Shown one piece after another: positions 25,691 to 37,329 of a DNA stretch of 64,000 nt (within the stretch, counting starts at the first letter, position 1; each line of letters starts with the position of its first letter). Position numbers and translations under genes: made by a program. The notes under the pieces are model-generated. The model was given only the letters and a program-made list of their open reading frames with translations. It was not told where the DNA came from and ran no database searches. This DNA is from Gonocerus acuteangulatus (taxonomy: Eukaryota; Arthropoda; Insecta; Hemiptera; Coreidae), in contig OX328125.1 in NCBI GenBank assembly GCA_946811695.1, positions 102,073,176-102,137,175 of the forward strand, given 5' to 3'.

Positions 25691-26130
25691 GCCAGTAGAG
25701 AAATGAGTCAATCCCTGTCTGGCTGGTTTAGTATTCCATCAGATCGGAAGGCGCAGTAAAACCAGCCTCAGATTAGCTGGCTTCTATTTGTAGAGACACC
25801 GTCACAATATTTTTTCCCCCGGCAACCTTTTATACCTTCCTGAGGCTTCGACCTGTCACACAGACCTAAATACCTTAATTTTCTCCAGCGGTTTAAATCT
25901 CTTTATGCACAACCAAACTCAATAATGTATTTCTGGAGGATTTATCAAAGGCCTCAAAAAGATACAAATTATTCCGCTCTCCTTTTCTCAGAGAGAAAAT
26001 CATTATTACATTCTCTCTGAAAGAGAATATTTCAAAAGTTTACAGCAGCCTAAGAATACATCAAATCAATTCTAACACTTGAATAGAAATACGCTTATTA
26101 GTGTATTAAAAACAAATACGATATTAAATG
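25687..26130. repeat. Third, partial copy of the companion repeat
   Basis: Starts at GCCAGTAGAGAAATGAGTCA, as at 24575, and runs in the same direction to ATACGATATTAAAT. It lacks the TA tract and outer parts. It joins the truncated TIR element without spacer. Confidence 0.8.
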
Positions 26131-26373
26131 ACTTCCAATATGTTAAACAATAATTGAATGGGCTATAACTTTTTTTTCAATATGTTTTCATATGTGTAAT
26201 CAAAAATAATTTCTTTCTTACATAATATATATATTATATAGTTATATTACTCATAGAGGATGTAAAATAAACTAATCATCGAGGGAAAACAATTACTAAC
26301 TTTTGCATCTAATATAATTTGATCTTTGCCGCCTCACTCTTTGAAGATCGCCGACACTCGGCCTGCTCGCTCA
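26131..26373. other. AT-rich DNA, nothing recognised
   Basis: No feature recognised. Confidence 0.4.
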
Positions 26374-27163
26374 TTTTAGCACTTTCCTCCGAAGGAAAGT
26401 AGGTATTGAGGTTGCACTCATGACGGAATTTTTGACAAATTTCTCCAAATCTTTATCGATCCTACCTAGTAGAGAGCCGAAAATGACCCCCGTTAAAATT
26501 TAAATATACATATATGTATATATGTGTCTGTTAACACGATAGCGGCCAGAGGCACTACCAGCTGCGATTTTTGTTATATTTCGACGAAACTCGGTATTCG
26601 TAGTGGTAATCTGCAGGTAAAAATGTGCTGTAAAAATAAACTAAATTGGTTCATTAGGAGGGGGGGGGGGTTTACTACGGACCCAAATTACTGATATACT
26701 CATACCGGTCGTAATTTCTGCTGTATTGTAACGAAACGCGGTATACGTCGTGGGTAACTCATGGGATAGAAGTGTTGTAAAAATGAGCTAAATCGGAAAT
26801 TGGAAAGAGGGGTTTACTTTGTAATATATTTCAATAGAATTAGGTCCGCAAGGCCACCGCAAGGAGCGCTCTCTTCAACTAGAGGGACTGTATCCTGTTC
26901 CTGCGTCAGATCAAAAGACGAAAATATGAAGTTTTTTGTATTTATTAAGTAGTGTAGTAGTTACCATATGTAAACATAACTCTGGAAGCAAATTAATTAC
27001 AAAATTAATAATTGAACAGTTACTCACTACAAAATTAAACGAGAACTATTCATGTTTTTATTTTATTTATTTTGGATATTTTAAGCAAATTGTTCTGGAA
27101 AGCAGTCTACACTACCCAAATTCTGAGGAAAGTGCTTAGTTATGCAGCTTCTGCGTGACGGAC
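26374..27163 (+). mobile_element. Non-autonomous repeat family D, copy 2
   Basis: Starts TTTAGCACTTTCCTCCGAAG (hairpin end), has a degenerate TA stretch then GTCTGTTAACACGATAGCGG, one module with CGACGAAACTCGGTATTCGT, and ends CTTCTGCGTGACGGACTTTT. It is shorter than copy 3 because the module is not repeated. A 67-codon frame shared with 60839-61030 reflects the repeat only. Confidence 0.8.
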
Positions 27164-27453
27164 TTTTATTCCGCAGGATCAAGCGACAAACCCCATCACA
27201 CGCCATCTTCCACATTTGGAGTGAATGTGATTAAGTAGTATAATATTATTTTTTTTTTAATTGGGTATTCCAAAATGTTTCACGGCCCACATATGCTTTA
27301 GATTATCTCTGTTTACTTGGCAAACACTTGCCTAAAAAAAAATTATTATTTGAAACTTGCATTATTTTTGCACCAACTCAATAGTTATTTGTAAGCACTC
27401 TCTTGTAGTAACACTCAATATCAAAAATCACTATTTATCACATTCTTACTAAC
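27164..27453. other. AT-rich DNA, nothing recognised
   Basis: No feature recognised. Confidence 0.4.
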
Positions 27454-28186
27454 AAGGGGCGAGTATACAGCGATGGGGTCACCGATCTGGACCAATTTTT
27501 TTCTGGTGACTCTACATCGAAAAATAGTTTTCGAGCGTTCGCGTCCGAATTGACATTATATGCAAAAAAGTTTACATTTTATTTTTATTTTGAGAAACAT
27601 TTTTTTCAAGTACCTTTTGAGATAATACAATAGTCATTTATATGGTTAGAAAAAGGAGTCTTTCTTCTTTTGAAAGATTTCAATGACGTAAAAATTGGAT
27701 TATCTCAAGGGGAGATATTGAATTTCAAAAAGTCAAATTACTTTTTCGCTTACAAATTTTTAGCCTCTTCCAGACTGGGAAAAATCATTATTTTTGTTTT
27801 CAATGGTATTCATCACATTAGGGTTTCTTCGGGTGCTGATTTTAAATCTGCTATTATTTTTGGAGTAAAAAAATGTATAATACTAGTTTACTTGAAAACG
27901 TAAGCATATTTTTGAATATATTTGACGAAATATAAATTATTGTTTAACGATTATATTTTTCTTTTAATCTACTTTAAAAAACAAATGAATTGGTGAAAGA
28001 ATCATGTCGATATCATTTTCTAAACTCGATATAAAAAATAAAGCACTTTCAACTTATTTTATTTTTTTTCTCGGCTCCTAAAGCGCATTGGACGGAACGC
28101 TTGGACACGGTCGACTATTTTTTGATGTAGAATTGCCAGAAAAAAATTGGTCCAGATCGGTGACCTCATCGCTGTATACCCCCCTT
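27454..28186. mobile_element. MITE-like element with about 70-bp TIRs
   Basis: The left end AAGGGG...GTATACAGCGATG continues with GGTCACCGATCTGGACCAAT; the right end is its reverse complement (ATTGGTCCAGATCGGTGACC). The total is about 0.73 kb. A diverged piece of the same TIR is at 38818-38880, and perhaps at 63970-64000. There is no transposase, and the target duplication is unclear. Confidence 0.8.
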
Positions 28187-28195
28187 GCAAGTCAA

Positions 28196-28434
28196 GGGAT
28201 GGTTGGGACTCGGCTAGGAGAAAAAAAGTCTTCATGCACAAATCTGTATTGGACGATTAAAAAATTCATATTTCTCTCCAACATTTAACCGTGGTCACCT
28301 AAATGTCTTCCTGGTCTCTCCCCTAGGAATTTTTTATTGCTGAAGAAGGCTGCCAAAGTGCATCCGAAACGTCCAATATAGATTTCTGCCTGAAGATCTG
28401 ACGTTTTCTCCTAGCCGAGTCCCAACCATCCCTT
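28196..28434. repeat. Foldback repeat, about 60-bp arms
   Basis: GGGATGGTTGGGACTCGGCT and its complement near 28434 bound a loop containing GCTGAAGAAGGCTGCCAAAG and CCGAAACGTCC. It shares its arms with 19935-20042. The GAAACG block is typical of Penelope-like element termini. Confidence 0.75.
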
Positions 28435-28439
28435 GACTT

Positions 28440-29140
28440 CGTATCACCGCAACGGCTAACTATCTCCATCTCATTATCACTTCTTAGTTATTCGAAATTA
28501 AAATAAAAAAATAAATATTTACCGAATATTACACATAAATTATGCCCGATGGGGAAAACTTGATTTAATATTAAACATGAAAAATACTCTTAGAATATAT
28601 TATTTTTAGTTTCGTAAAAAAAAAGGAAGTAGATTTTGTAGAATAGTGTTTAGCTTCTGTATTTTACTATATTATATATTGTACACAACCAAGTATACAA
28701 GAACCATATGCTTAAAAAATGTTACACTTAAATGATAAATGCTCTTACGGATATATTGTTATTGCAAAATTAAATGATATTATATTTCACAAACACTTTT
28801 TCCTGATTAACCTAGTCATTTTGCTTGCTTAACCTGGCATATATTTCTAAGCAATTTTTTCTTGCGGATTGCAGAGAAGGAGAAGAAGGAAGATTTGAGA
28901 GACATCGCATCGAAAAGTCGACAACCCACAAGACCGTATGTTTCTCAATGACGCGAAATCTCCAAGCAGGCTTAACATAACAAAAGTTTGTACTCTCAGA
29001 ATGATCTGCTCGAAATATAGACTAGCCTAGTCTAGTGTAGCAAATAATAATAGCAACTGCACAATTTTTAAACGCTTGGGCATTTTAGTGAACAGCTATA
29101 GTAGGCATTTTATTTTATGTGTTGTAGATCCTACTAAGAT
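28440..29140. other. AT-rich DNA, no gene recognised
   Basis: No coding domain or repeat recognised. Confidence 0.5.
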
Positions 29141-29166
29141 GTTGTAGGTAGTTGGTAACAGCTTAT

Positions 29167-29896
29167 GGTAAAAATGCAGTTTCACGCCCTCCAAACCGAT
29201 TTCTTTCAAATTTTGTACAACAACGTATTTTGATGCACTAAACACGAATACGATAAAAAAAACCGTCGGATTTAACTAGGAAAGAAGTTATTAAGCACTA
29301 AAGTTCACTGTTATGCAGGTTATGAGAGCTATTAATTATAGGGAGTTGGATTGACTGGGGTTTTGTTATCTTCTTGAGCGTAGTGAGCGGAAACGCATAG
29401 CACGTATGCCCTTAAGCGACAGGTGAGGATGTCCTTAAAATTAACAATATTTTCGAATAAATGGTTTCTAAACATTTCAAATGAGAGTTCTCTGTTTTCC
29501 AATGTTACATATCTGCGCATGCGCGTGTTTACAAATACGCTGATGACGCCTAGTTTTATAAACTTCCTAACTTTAGTGCTTAATGATATATTCTATTAAT
29601 TTTAGCGAGTTGGATTGACTGGGGTTTTGTTATCTTCTTGAGCGAGCGTAGCGAGCGGAAACGCATAGCATGTATGCCTTAAAGTCGTCATTTATGCCTT
29701 AAAGTCGTCACAAATTTAGTTGTTCACATTAGCTCTCATAACCTGCATAACAGTGAACTTAAGTGCTTAATAACTTCTTTCCTTGTTAAATCCGACGTTT
29801 TTTTTTTTATCGTATTCGTGTTTAGTGCATCAAAATACGTTATTGTGCAAAATTTGAAAGAAATCGGTTTGGAGGGCGTGAAACTGCATTTTTACC
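29167..29896. mobile_element. Family E hAT-like non-autonomous element, copy 1
   Basis: Bounded by GGTAAAAATG and CATTTTTACC with long subterminal inverted repeats (ACTAAACACGAATACG and its complement). Internal blocks GGATTGACTGGGGTTTTGTT occur twice in direct orientation. Copy 2 at 61590-62334 has an 8-bp target duplication; here none is visible, probably because the flank has lost bases. It contains the minus-strand frame at 29332-29520. Confidence 0.8.
29332..29520 (-). pseudogene. Short frame shared by family E copies (unrecognised)
   Basis: A 62-codon frame beginning MRRYVTLENRELSFEMF. About 36 N-terminal residues recur in the other two family E copies (53928-54098 and 61693-61953), after which the frames diverge. 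I do not recognise a domain. It may be a remnant exon of the parent transposase or captured sequence; no promoter or splice evidence is visible. Confidence 0.4.
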
Positions 29897-30367
29897 TACT
29901 TTTGTATTTTAATTACATATTTGTCGTGGTAACGTTTCGGCTATAAGCCATTATCAATCCAATTTGTCTGTATGATTTTGCATTATTTAGTCATATATAC
30001 ATTATATCTTCAGGTTATGTGCTTGTAAATTTTATATTATTTAATTTGAGGAGGAAATTTCATTTTTTATATATAAAATTGTATGGTTCATGTCATGAAA
30101 TAATAGTAATGAATTCATATCATTCATGAAATAATAGAGACATGAACCATACAATTTTATATATAAAAAATGAAATTTCCTCCTCAAATTAAATAATATA
30201 AAATTTACAAGCACATTAACTGAAGATATAATGTATATATGACAAAATAATGCAAAATCATACAGACAAATTGGATAGAAAATGGCTTATAGCCGAAACG
30301 TTACCACGACAAATATGTAATTAAAATACAAAACTATTGAAGACTTAATAAGCTGTTACCAACTACC

Positions 30368-31095
30368 TAGATTTTATTTTGTTTTTTCATTAGCATTTAT
30401 TTTATCTAGAAAATTAATATTTATGACATATTAAATATATATATATATCACTTTTCATATTACACATATTTTTAAATGTATTTACACGTAATTAAATTTA
30501 TAAGTAAATAACATGTCCGATAGTATTCTTCCGAAGAAGAATATCATAACATATTGTAGCGTTGTCTATGAACATTGTTTTACTAAAACATTTATATTTT
30601 TATTAGGTACATAAAGTTACTGTTCATATATATGACCCTAGAGTGTCTGCAGTTCTCTCGTCCCTTTTCCAGCTCCAGTACTCGAACCGCTGCTGGTTGA
30701 GGAGTGGAGTACGGCTGTCCCCAGTCATCTCGCTTACCCGAGGAGACACGGGGGCAGCTGGTGTGGACGCTGGTGATTTTTTTTTTTTTTTTTCTTATGT
30801 TTATGTGAGCACATTACAAAATGTATTATTATTTTACAGAATGTAATTTCATTAAATTAATAAATAAATTGCATATATATGAAAATAAAGAAATGTTTCT
30901 TTTTATGATAACAGATATCATAACGTTGAATCTCTATATATGCAATTTGAAATTTTCAAGAATTTTAAGTCAAAACCTCCACAAGTCTTTTACTAGTTTA
31001 TTACAAAGTACTTCCCTCCCTCTGGATGGCTGGAAGAACCTCGCTAAAAAATGATTAAAATTATTCGGGCACACAAAAAAGTTAAATCTTCGAGA
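30368..31095. other. AT-rich DNA with a GC-rich island
   Basis: 30636-30780 is much richer in GC, ends in a 16-base T run and is not repeated elsewhere in the window. A pol III-derived or retroposed sequence is possible, but A and B boxes are not clear. The rest is unassigned. Confidence 0.4.
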
Positions 31096-31106
31096 ATAAG
31101 AAAGCA

Positions 31107-31165
31107 AAAGTCCGACTCGCAGGAACTGCAGCATCTTAGCGCGGTTCCGTTCATGTCCCTAGTGC
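31107..31165. repeat. Dispersed repeat end, copy 3
   Basis: GTCCGACTCGCAGGAACTGC and CATCTTAGCGCGGTTCCGTT as at 1796-1852. Confidence 0.6.
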
Positions 31166-31399
31166 CATTTGATAAGCTTAGAAAATAAATAAACTTTTTT
31201 TTTTTTATATACCTCGTGAAAATTGTCAAAATCCTCTCGAACATCTCGAATAAAAGTGATATTAAGCCGTCAGGGACACCGACAGTAGCTAACTTATACA
31301 CAGAAGCGGAAATTACAGAATCTGGCTCTCATTCTAAAGCAAAGCTCTATAAATCAATACAAAATATGCCTAATAAAGCCTTTCTAGAGGATACAGAAG

Positions 31400-31653
31400 C
31401 ATGGGCGTATATGAGGGGGGGGCTGAGGGGGCTGCAGCCCCTCGCGAAATTTTGAATTGATGATAAAAACTTCTCGTAAAACCCTTAAAAATAAATTAAA
31501 TATGATCATTTAGTTCATAAAACATATTTTATTTTACGTGTAATAGCGTTTTAGTTGCCTAAAACTATTCCAAGCTCTAAATATTTAGTATTCCATACCC
31601 TGGAAATGGTCTCAGCCCCCCCCCCCCCGAAATTGTTTTTATATACGCCCATG
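31400..31653. mobile_element. 254-bp hAT-type MITE with 8-bp target duplication
   Basis: The terminal inverted repeat CATGGGCGTATAT is exactly reversed at 31641-31653, followed inward by G-run/CTGAG blocks. TACAGAAG flanks both sides (31392-31399 and 31654-31661). An 8-bp duplication with short TIRs fits hAT. It is too short for any transposase. Confidence 0.9.
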
Positions 31654-31661
31654 TACAGAAG

Positions 31662-32550
31662 GATCAAGAAGAAGTACACAAGATTGAGTAGAATACCCTG
31701 CCTAATATAGCCTATATAGAATAATATGCCGAATAAAACCTATCTAGTAAATACACAAGGATAAATAAAAGTCTTGACGAATAACAAGTCAAGAAAAAAA
31801 AACTTTATTTAACAAAATAAAACAAAGTTTAGTTGCCCAACTACAATCGAATAATATACCTAATTAAGTCTATGGAGTAGACACAAATGGACCAAAAACA
31901 AGTCTTGTGGAATATTGTTTTGTTTTTTCTAATTAAATACTTTTTATCAATATTTAGTATATAACCTTTGTTGAAAACTATTGATTGCTAATTGATGAAT
32001 CGGTTTACAACTAAGTAGTCTTTATGAATATTTAGTATATAACCTTATGTTTGGATCTGAGTTTTTGGGGTGCTCTCCGCCTAGGATTTGTATTTGTCTC
32101 GGCAGATACCTGGGGTATATTTACAGCTCTTGAGGATTAACTCTTAGCAGGTAAATTTCCTGCGGCCCCCTTGTACGGGCATTGAACTGCCATATTCGCT
32201 CATAGTATCTGACCGTTGTGAAGTTTATTTTTTTGGATTTAGGACTTAATATACATATGTAGACTAAATCATAGCAAGAAGTAATCCTCCGTCGTCGGTT
32301 CTTAACTATGTAGACTCGCTAATGTTATCCAATCTTAGATACATCGTATTTAAAATCCACAGCAAAAACACAACATTTCATCAGAAGCCCCTGCTGAATA
32401 AAACTTATATAGAATAATATGCAAAATAAAGCCTATCTAGTGGATAAAAATAGAGGAAAAAAGCCGTTCGTGGTGGTAGAAAATCTTAAAAGTATTTCGC
32501 TCAGAATTCTCCGAAATATGGTCACTAATTTTACGTATCCTACGTATCGT
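31662..32550. other. AT-rich DNA with a possible decayed SINE
   Basis: 32050-32215 has GGTAAATTTCCTGCGGCCCC and GGGCATTGAACTGCCAT at the spacing seen in the tRNA-SINEs at 9.3 and 49.6 kb. I read it as an old, decayed minus-strand SINE copy. The rest is unassigned. Confidence 0.35.
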
Positions 32551-32826
32551 AAAAAACTATGGGTAACAGATGAAAATAGGGAATACCAAGAATAATTCTA
32601 AAGAACGAAATCAACACCAGTACTGTAATCTAGATATTCATACGGCATCTTCGAATTCTAACAAACAAAATATTGATTCTAATTATACGTATCCTGTTTT
32701 ATTGACAAATACATTTGACTACTATAAGCAATTAAAAACACTAGGGAATATGCCAAAGAACTCAGAGTAGGAGCCTCGACAGTTTCAAGACATTTGAAGG
32801 AAATCGACAAATCCAAAGCTGACATT
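32551..32826 (+). pseudogene. mariner-like transposase HTH fragment, copy 1
   Basis: Near the 3' end (32736-32820) the same kind of frame as in copy 2 appears, with one base changed: an A-K-E-L-…-S-T-V-S-R-H-L-K-E-I pattern. This matches the second helix-turn-helix of mariner-type transposases. There is no catalytic domain. The 275-bp block is duplicated at 33066-33344. Confidence 0.6.
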
Positions 32827-34757
32827 ACTTCGCTTATTCAAAACTTTCTTTAGAACCTTTCTTGTAGACCATTTAGTAAGCTTTCGAATGGTAACCTTTC
32901 GCTTCCCAAGATTTTCAACCGTTTTCGAGATATTAAGAAATTATACAAAGTTCCCAAAACTTTTCATTATTTCTGACAACAGAAAATTGGACTCATTTTA
33001 CCTATCCTGTTTTATAGCCAAATAGATTAATATTCTATAATCAATAAGAAAAACCTACTAACAATAAAAAACTATGGGTAACAGATGAAAATAGGGAATA
33101 CCAAGAATAATTCTAAAGAATGAAATCAACACCAGTACTGTAATCTAGATATTCATACGGCATCTTCGAATTCTAACAAACAAAATATTGATTCTAATTA
33201 TACGTATCCTGTTTTATTGACAAATACATTAGACTACTATAAGCAATTAAAAACACTAGGGAATATGCCAAAGAACTCGGAGTAGGAGCCTCGACAGTTT
33301 CAAGACATTTGAAGGAAATCGACAAATCCAAAACTGACATTTCATACGGTACAGCCTGATATATTTTTAACAATGAATTGTTTTTCTTATTTTAATTAAT
33401 CTGTTTTATTGTCAAATACATTATCCACCTTTAAGCAATTAAAAAGTAACAAGGAATAAAAACAAACAAAAAGAACCGTTCGAATTAACGAAATCAATTA
33501 CTTCAAAGTTTAAGCACTTATTTCTCCGATTGACATAGCCTAATCAAAAATTGTTTCAGAATCTTTTTTGTAGAACATTTAGTAAGCTTTCGCATGGTAA
33601 CCCTCCGTTTACCAATATTCCTAACCGTCTTCGAGATATTAGGGAATGTATTCGAAGTTCCCAAACGCAACCAAAATTTTAACATATTAGTGTTGATGAA
33701 ATTCAAACATGCAGAAAATGTTTCAACTGAATCCCATAATTTTAAGTATCAAAATCAAAGACAAAAAGAACAGTTCGAATAAGCGAAATCAATTACTTTA
33801 AAGTTTTAAGCACTTATTTCTCCGATTGACATCGCCTAATCAAAACTTTCATTAGAACCTTTTTTGTAGAGCATTTAGTAAGCTTTTTAATGGTATTCTT
33901 CCGTTTCCCAAATTCTCGACCTTTTTCGAGATATTAAGGAAAGTATACAAAGTTACCAAAACTTTTCATTATTTCTGACATCAGAAAATTGGTCTCATTT
34001 TACCTATCCTGTTTTACACACACATACATTTTCCTTACAAATACAACATCAGAAATTAAAAAAATAAAAAGCAATAAAAACCAAGGGAAAGAGACAAAAA
34101 TTACAAAAAGAACGACAAAAACCCGTTCATAAGAACAAAACAGACGTATTTGAAGTTTTAAGCATTTATTTCTCCGATTGACATAACCTAATCAAAATAG
34201 TTTTAGAATCATTTTTGTACAGAATTTAGTAAGCTTTCAAATAGTTTCAATCCACTTACCACGATTTCCCAACCGTGTTCGAGATATTAATGAAAGTATA
34301 CTAAGTTTCCAAAACTTTTCATATCTGTTCATAAAATATTTTATTCTAACCCTTCCTTAACTCCAAACGTAACATAACTTTCAACATATTAGTTTTAATG
34401 AAAGTAGAACATGCAGATAATGTTTCAACTGAATCCCGTTATTCTAAGTACCCAAACCAAAAACGGTATTCAAAAACTATTTTTCCAATTTTCTCGACAA
34501 CGGTTAAAGCTATCGCCTTGAAAATGGTTTCATTCGTTTTTCTAGCCCAAGAAGCCTATAAAACGAGTACTTACAAGCTTATGAACTCAAAAATGTAAGC
34601 GTTACGATTTTTTCTGCGCGAATTTCGCCCCAAACGCCATCTTCCAGTGGGCGGATTTTGCTGGTTAACGAACTTGACCTATCAAATTGGACGACAGATT
34701 TTTGTACCACATTTCATCAAAATCGGACCATTCGTCTTCTATTTAGAGAGCGAACAG

Positions 34758-34850
<93 letters not shown>

Positions 34851-34985
34851 AATTTGAACCACCGTTATTTTCGGTTTCTAGGGGTTCTGAAACGCAAAAT
34901 TTTCTAGTCGGCACTTCCGGATTGTTTCATTGTATCAACCTTATAAGCGGGGTTCCTCCCTATGGGGGAGGGAGGAACCGCGCTA
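32827..34985 (+). repeat. Second long copy of the 2150-3722 repeat (family B)
   Basis: Fragments at 32827-32990 and 33370-34985 repeat blocks seen at 2150-3722, such as GATTGACATCGCCTAATCAA and TGCAGATAATGTTTCAACTG. The 3' part has the (TA)n tract (34762-34851), TTTTCTAGTCGGCACTTCCG and the terminal hairpin next to CGCGCTAA. The mariner-like HTH block lies inside this duplicated array. Confidence 0.75.
33066..33344 (+). pseudogene. mariner-like transposase HTH fragment, copy 2
   Basis: The frame at about 33254-33341 reads REYAKELGVGASTVSRHLKE, resembling the DNA-binding HTH of mariner transposases (LGVSxSTVSRHLK-type). It is almost identical to 32551-32826 over 275 bp; the two copies are 515 bp apart and separated by family B sequence, so they moved as part of a larger tandem duplication. 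Confidence 0.6.
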
Positions 34986-34987
34986 AA

Positions 34988-35662
34988 AAGGGTCAATCCA
35001 TATGAAGTGATCACATTTCTTGCGAATTTTTCAAAAATTCAATGCTCAAATATCAATGTTGAAATTTTTACTCTACTTTCCTATCATAAATGATTTCATG
35101 AAGTGAAAAAATCATGGATTATTATCCAGTCCCATCTGAGATATACAACCTCAAAATTTACAAAAATTAAAAAATTTGGAATTTTATAACTTCAAAAAAA
35201 ACTAAGGATTGAGGTATAACTGTTGATACTCTATAACATGCGAATACCCAATGATATCTTACTACAAATAAAACATTAACTCTGATGCATTTATCCTTCA
35301 TATTTTTTTTTTTTAAATTTCTAAAAAGCGGAAATCCTCGATTTTCGATCCCAAACTTTTGAGACCATATAGAATGACAAGATTAACACAAAGAATTATT
35401 GCTATGAAACAATATTGTACGGGAGAAAGTACTGAAACAAATGATGTCAGTTCCAATCTTGTAGCATGAAACAGTCCAGAGATAATCAATCTTCAAAACA
35501 AAAATAGCAACCACACTTAAACGGTGTAGGATTAAAAAAAAAAAAAAAAATGTTATGAACTTCCTGTTAGTGTACTAAAAACATAATAAAAAAAATAAAC
35601 AAATGCAAAAATGTTCTAGCAACCAACTTCTTTTTTTGGACCATTTCATATGGATTGTCCCA
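34988..35662. mobile_element. Candidate TIR element, about 0.67 kb
   Basis: GGGTCAATCCATATGAAGTG at the left and CATTTCATATGGATTGTCCC at the right are imperfect inverted repeats. The interior is AT-rich without a frame. No target duplication was seen, so boundaries are approximate. Confidence 0.5.
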
Positions 35663-35707
35663 ATAGAGGAGTTTTGTGAAATCAAAGCTTGGATAAAATA
35701 GAAATAT

Positions 35708-36270
35708 CTAGCTGTTACCCAGTGTGCCAAGCTACGCCTATTTTCTGCCTTTGACTCTCCGCGTAACAAGAACTACCTGTATACCCAGTTACGTCAAAAT
35801 CGGTCAAACGGTGTGAATTTGTTTATATCTGTCTAGTAATTCTTGAAACAGCCAACAGAGGCCAGGACCACAGCAATTCATAAAACCGCCGTCAGAGGCC
35901 ACACAGCCTGCGTATAGCTCTTATCAAAGAAAGGCCAGCGCTCCTCAGTTTGACAGTGACTGTTGATATAAAATTGAAGTAAACTGCATTACATGATTAT
36001 ATAATGATGTAAAGTCATCAATGAGTTGGAGTTATTCTAATTATCAAGAACATCAACAAATAAATTTGAGACATTTCAAAATGGCTGTCGATTGAAAATG
36101 GCCGTCAGAATCTGAATGGTTCAGTGTAGCCAATTTTTCTTGAACAAAACTTTTGACCTTCTGACCAAATTTTAAAATTTGACTATTTCGACCTTAGCCT
36201 AGGAGATTTCCTGTATCAAGGTCTACGATGTAGATTTGTATAAGGAACAAACAGACAGACATGTGATTTT
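35708..36270 (-). mobile_element. Helitron-like element, copy C
   Basis: Reverse orientation of copies A and B: starts with CTAGCTGTTACCCAGTGTGC and ends with CAGACAGACATGTGATTTTT. It shares the AGGCCAGCGCTCC block with copy B (14325-14345, inverted). Confidence 0.6.
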
Positions 36271-36275
36271 TTTTG

Positions 36276-36295
36276 TTACTGCTGCTATCAGTTTA

Positions 36296-36360
<65 letters not shown>

Positions 36361-36392
36361 TTAAACTGATAGCAGCAGTAAAAAAAACAACG
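36276..36392. repeat. Palindrome around a (TA)n tract
   Basis: TACTGCTGCTATCAGTTTAA and its complement flank 58 bp of TA, making a perfect 22-bp stem outside the microsatellite. Confidence 0.9.
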
Positions 36393-36656
36393 AAAGATTT
36401 AAAAGCAGTAGGTATCACGCCAACAGGCAGTTCAGATAACAACATTCACAACAGAAGTTTTACATAAGAAAGGCGGTCGGTAGGATTAAAAAAATAGGAG
36501 GAGTTGCAGTTTGGTCTGATGACAGAAAATCATTCAGAAAGAATAAAACAAGTCTAGAAATAAAGAAAATTAATCATGCTAAAGTAGTCATTGTGGATGA
36601 TAATAAATGACATAAAAAAATCATAAATTGTACAAGTCCACACATTTTATTGGATA
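36393..36656. other. AT-rich DNA, nothing recognised
   Basis: No feature recognised. Confidence 0.4.
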
Positions 36657-36959
36657 TTAACCCATTAAGTAACCAATTTTTATTTTTTGGAATTTTTTAA
36701 TAAAATTTTAACGGGGTATTTATATACTTTAGAATAGCATCTACACAAAATTTAAAGCAGTTCCAACAATTACTTTCTGAAATATTAGCTGTCCTATACA
36801 TAGGACGCTGCTCCATTTGGTATAACTTACGGTGATATAACTGAAATATAATACACAACAAACATGTTGTTTATTTTAACATATTTTTACATAAAAGAGA
36901 ATGCCTGAACATAATAATGCATATATACAAATAAAATACATATATTCTAGGGTTATAAA

Positions 36960-37200
36960 GAATTTGTTATGAACGAAATTTTGGAAAACAATTTGTGTTA
37001 TACAACATTTTGTGCAAAATGTCAAAGGTTTTCCTTTACAGTCAGCAAAATGACACCTCTGTTGCTTTTCTGTCATTCCAATGAGACGGCCCTTCCGTCT
37101 AGCCTCCCACTCTTCAACACTTTGGAGCTGGAACTTCTTGAAGCTAGTGGTCTTCCAACACTTTATCGTCCATTTGCTCCTAGCTTCTAATATGCCAACG
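36960..37200 (-). pseudogene. piggyBac-like transposase C-terminal Cys-rich region
   Basis: The minus-strand frame reads VEEWEARRKGRLIGMTEKQQ, then RCHFADCKGKPLTFCTKC. Paired C-x(n)-C and C-x2-C with basic residues are the pattern of the zinc-binding C-terminal domain of piggyBac transposases. The later part of the domain is lost. Only the end of the protein survives; the catalytic core that should precede it is missing. Confidence 0.65.
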
Positions 37201-37329
37201 CAATCATCCTGCGAATGTCATTTAGGCTTTTCTTTTCTTTTGGCCTTGTATCCTATTTCACTAAAATTATATAGATAACATCATATTTCTCCCAAGATAA
37301 TTTTCCTTCCAAAGTTTTGTTTTGGGGAG

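Larger units (their letters stand above)
29144..30367. mobile_element. Large palindrome (Penelope-like terminus) interrupted by family E
   Basis: TAGGTAGTTGGTAACAGCTT at 29145 is reversed at about 30347-30366, and 29897-30106 is the reverse complement of 30133-30345, including CCGAAACGTTACCACGACAA. The left arm is split by the family E element (29167-29896). Inverted termini containing GCCGAAACGTT are typical of Penelope-like elements; no RT remains. Confidence 0.7.

Noticed and set aside
36876..37076. Independent small zinc-finger gene
   Set aside because: It is better explained as the C-terminal domain of the piggyBac-like transposase lying within TTAA-bounded ends.
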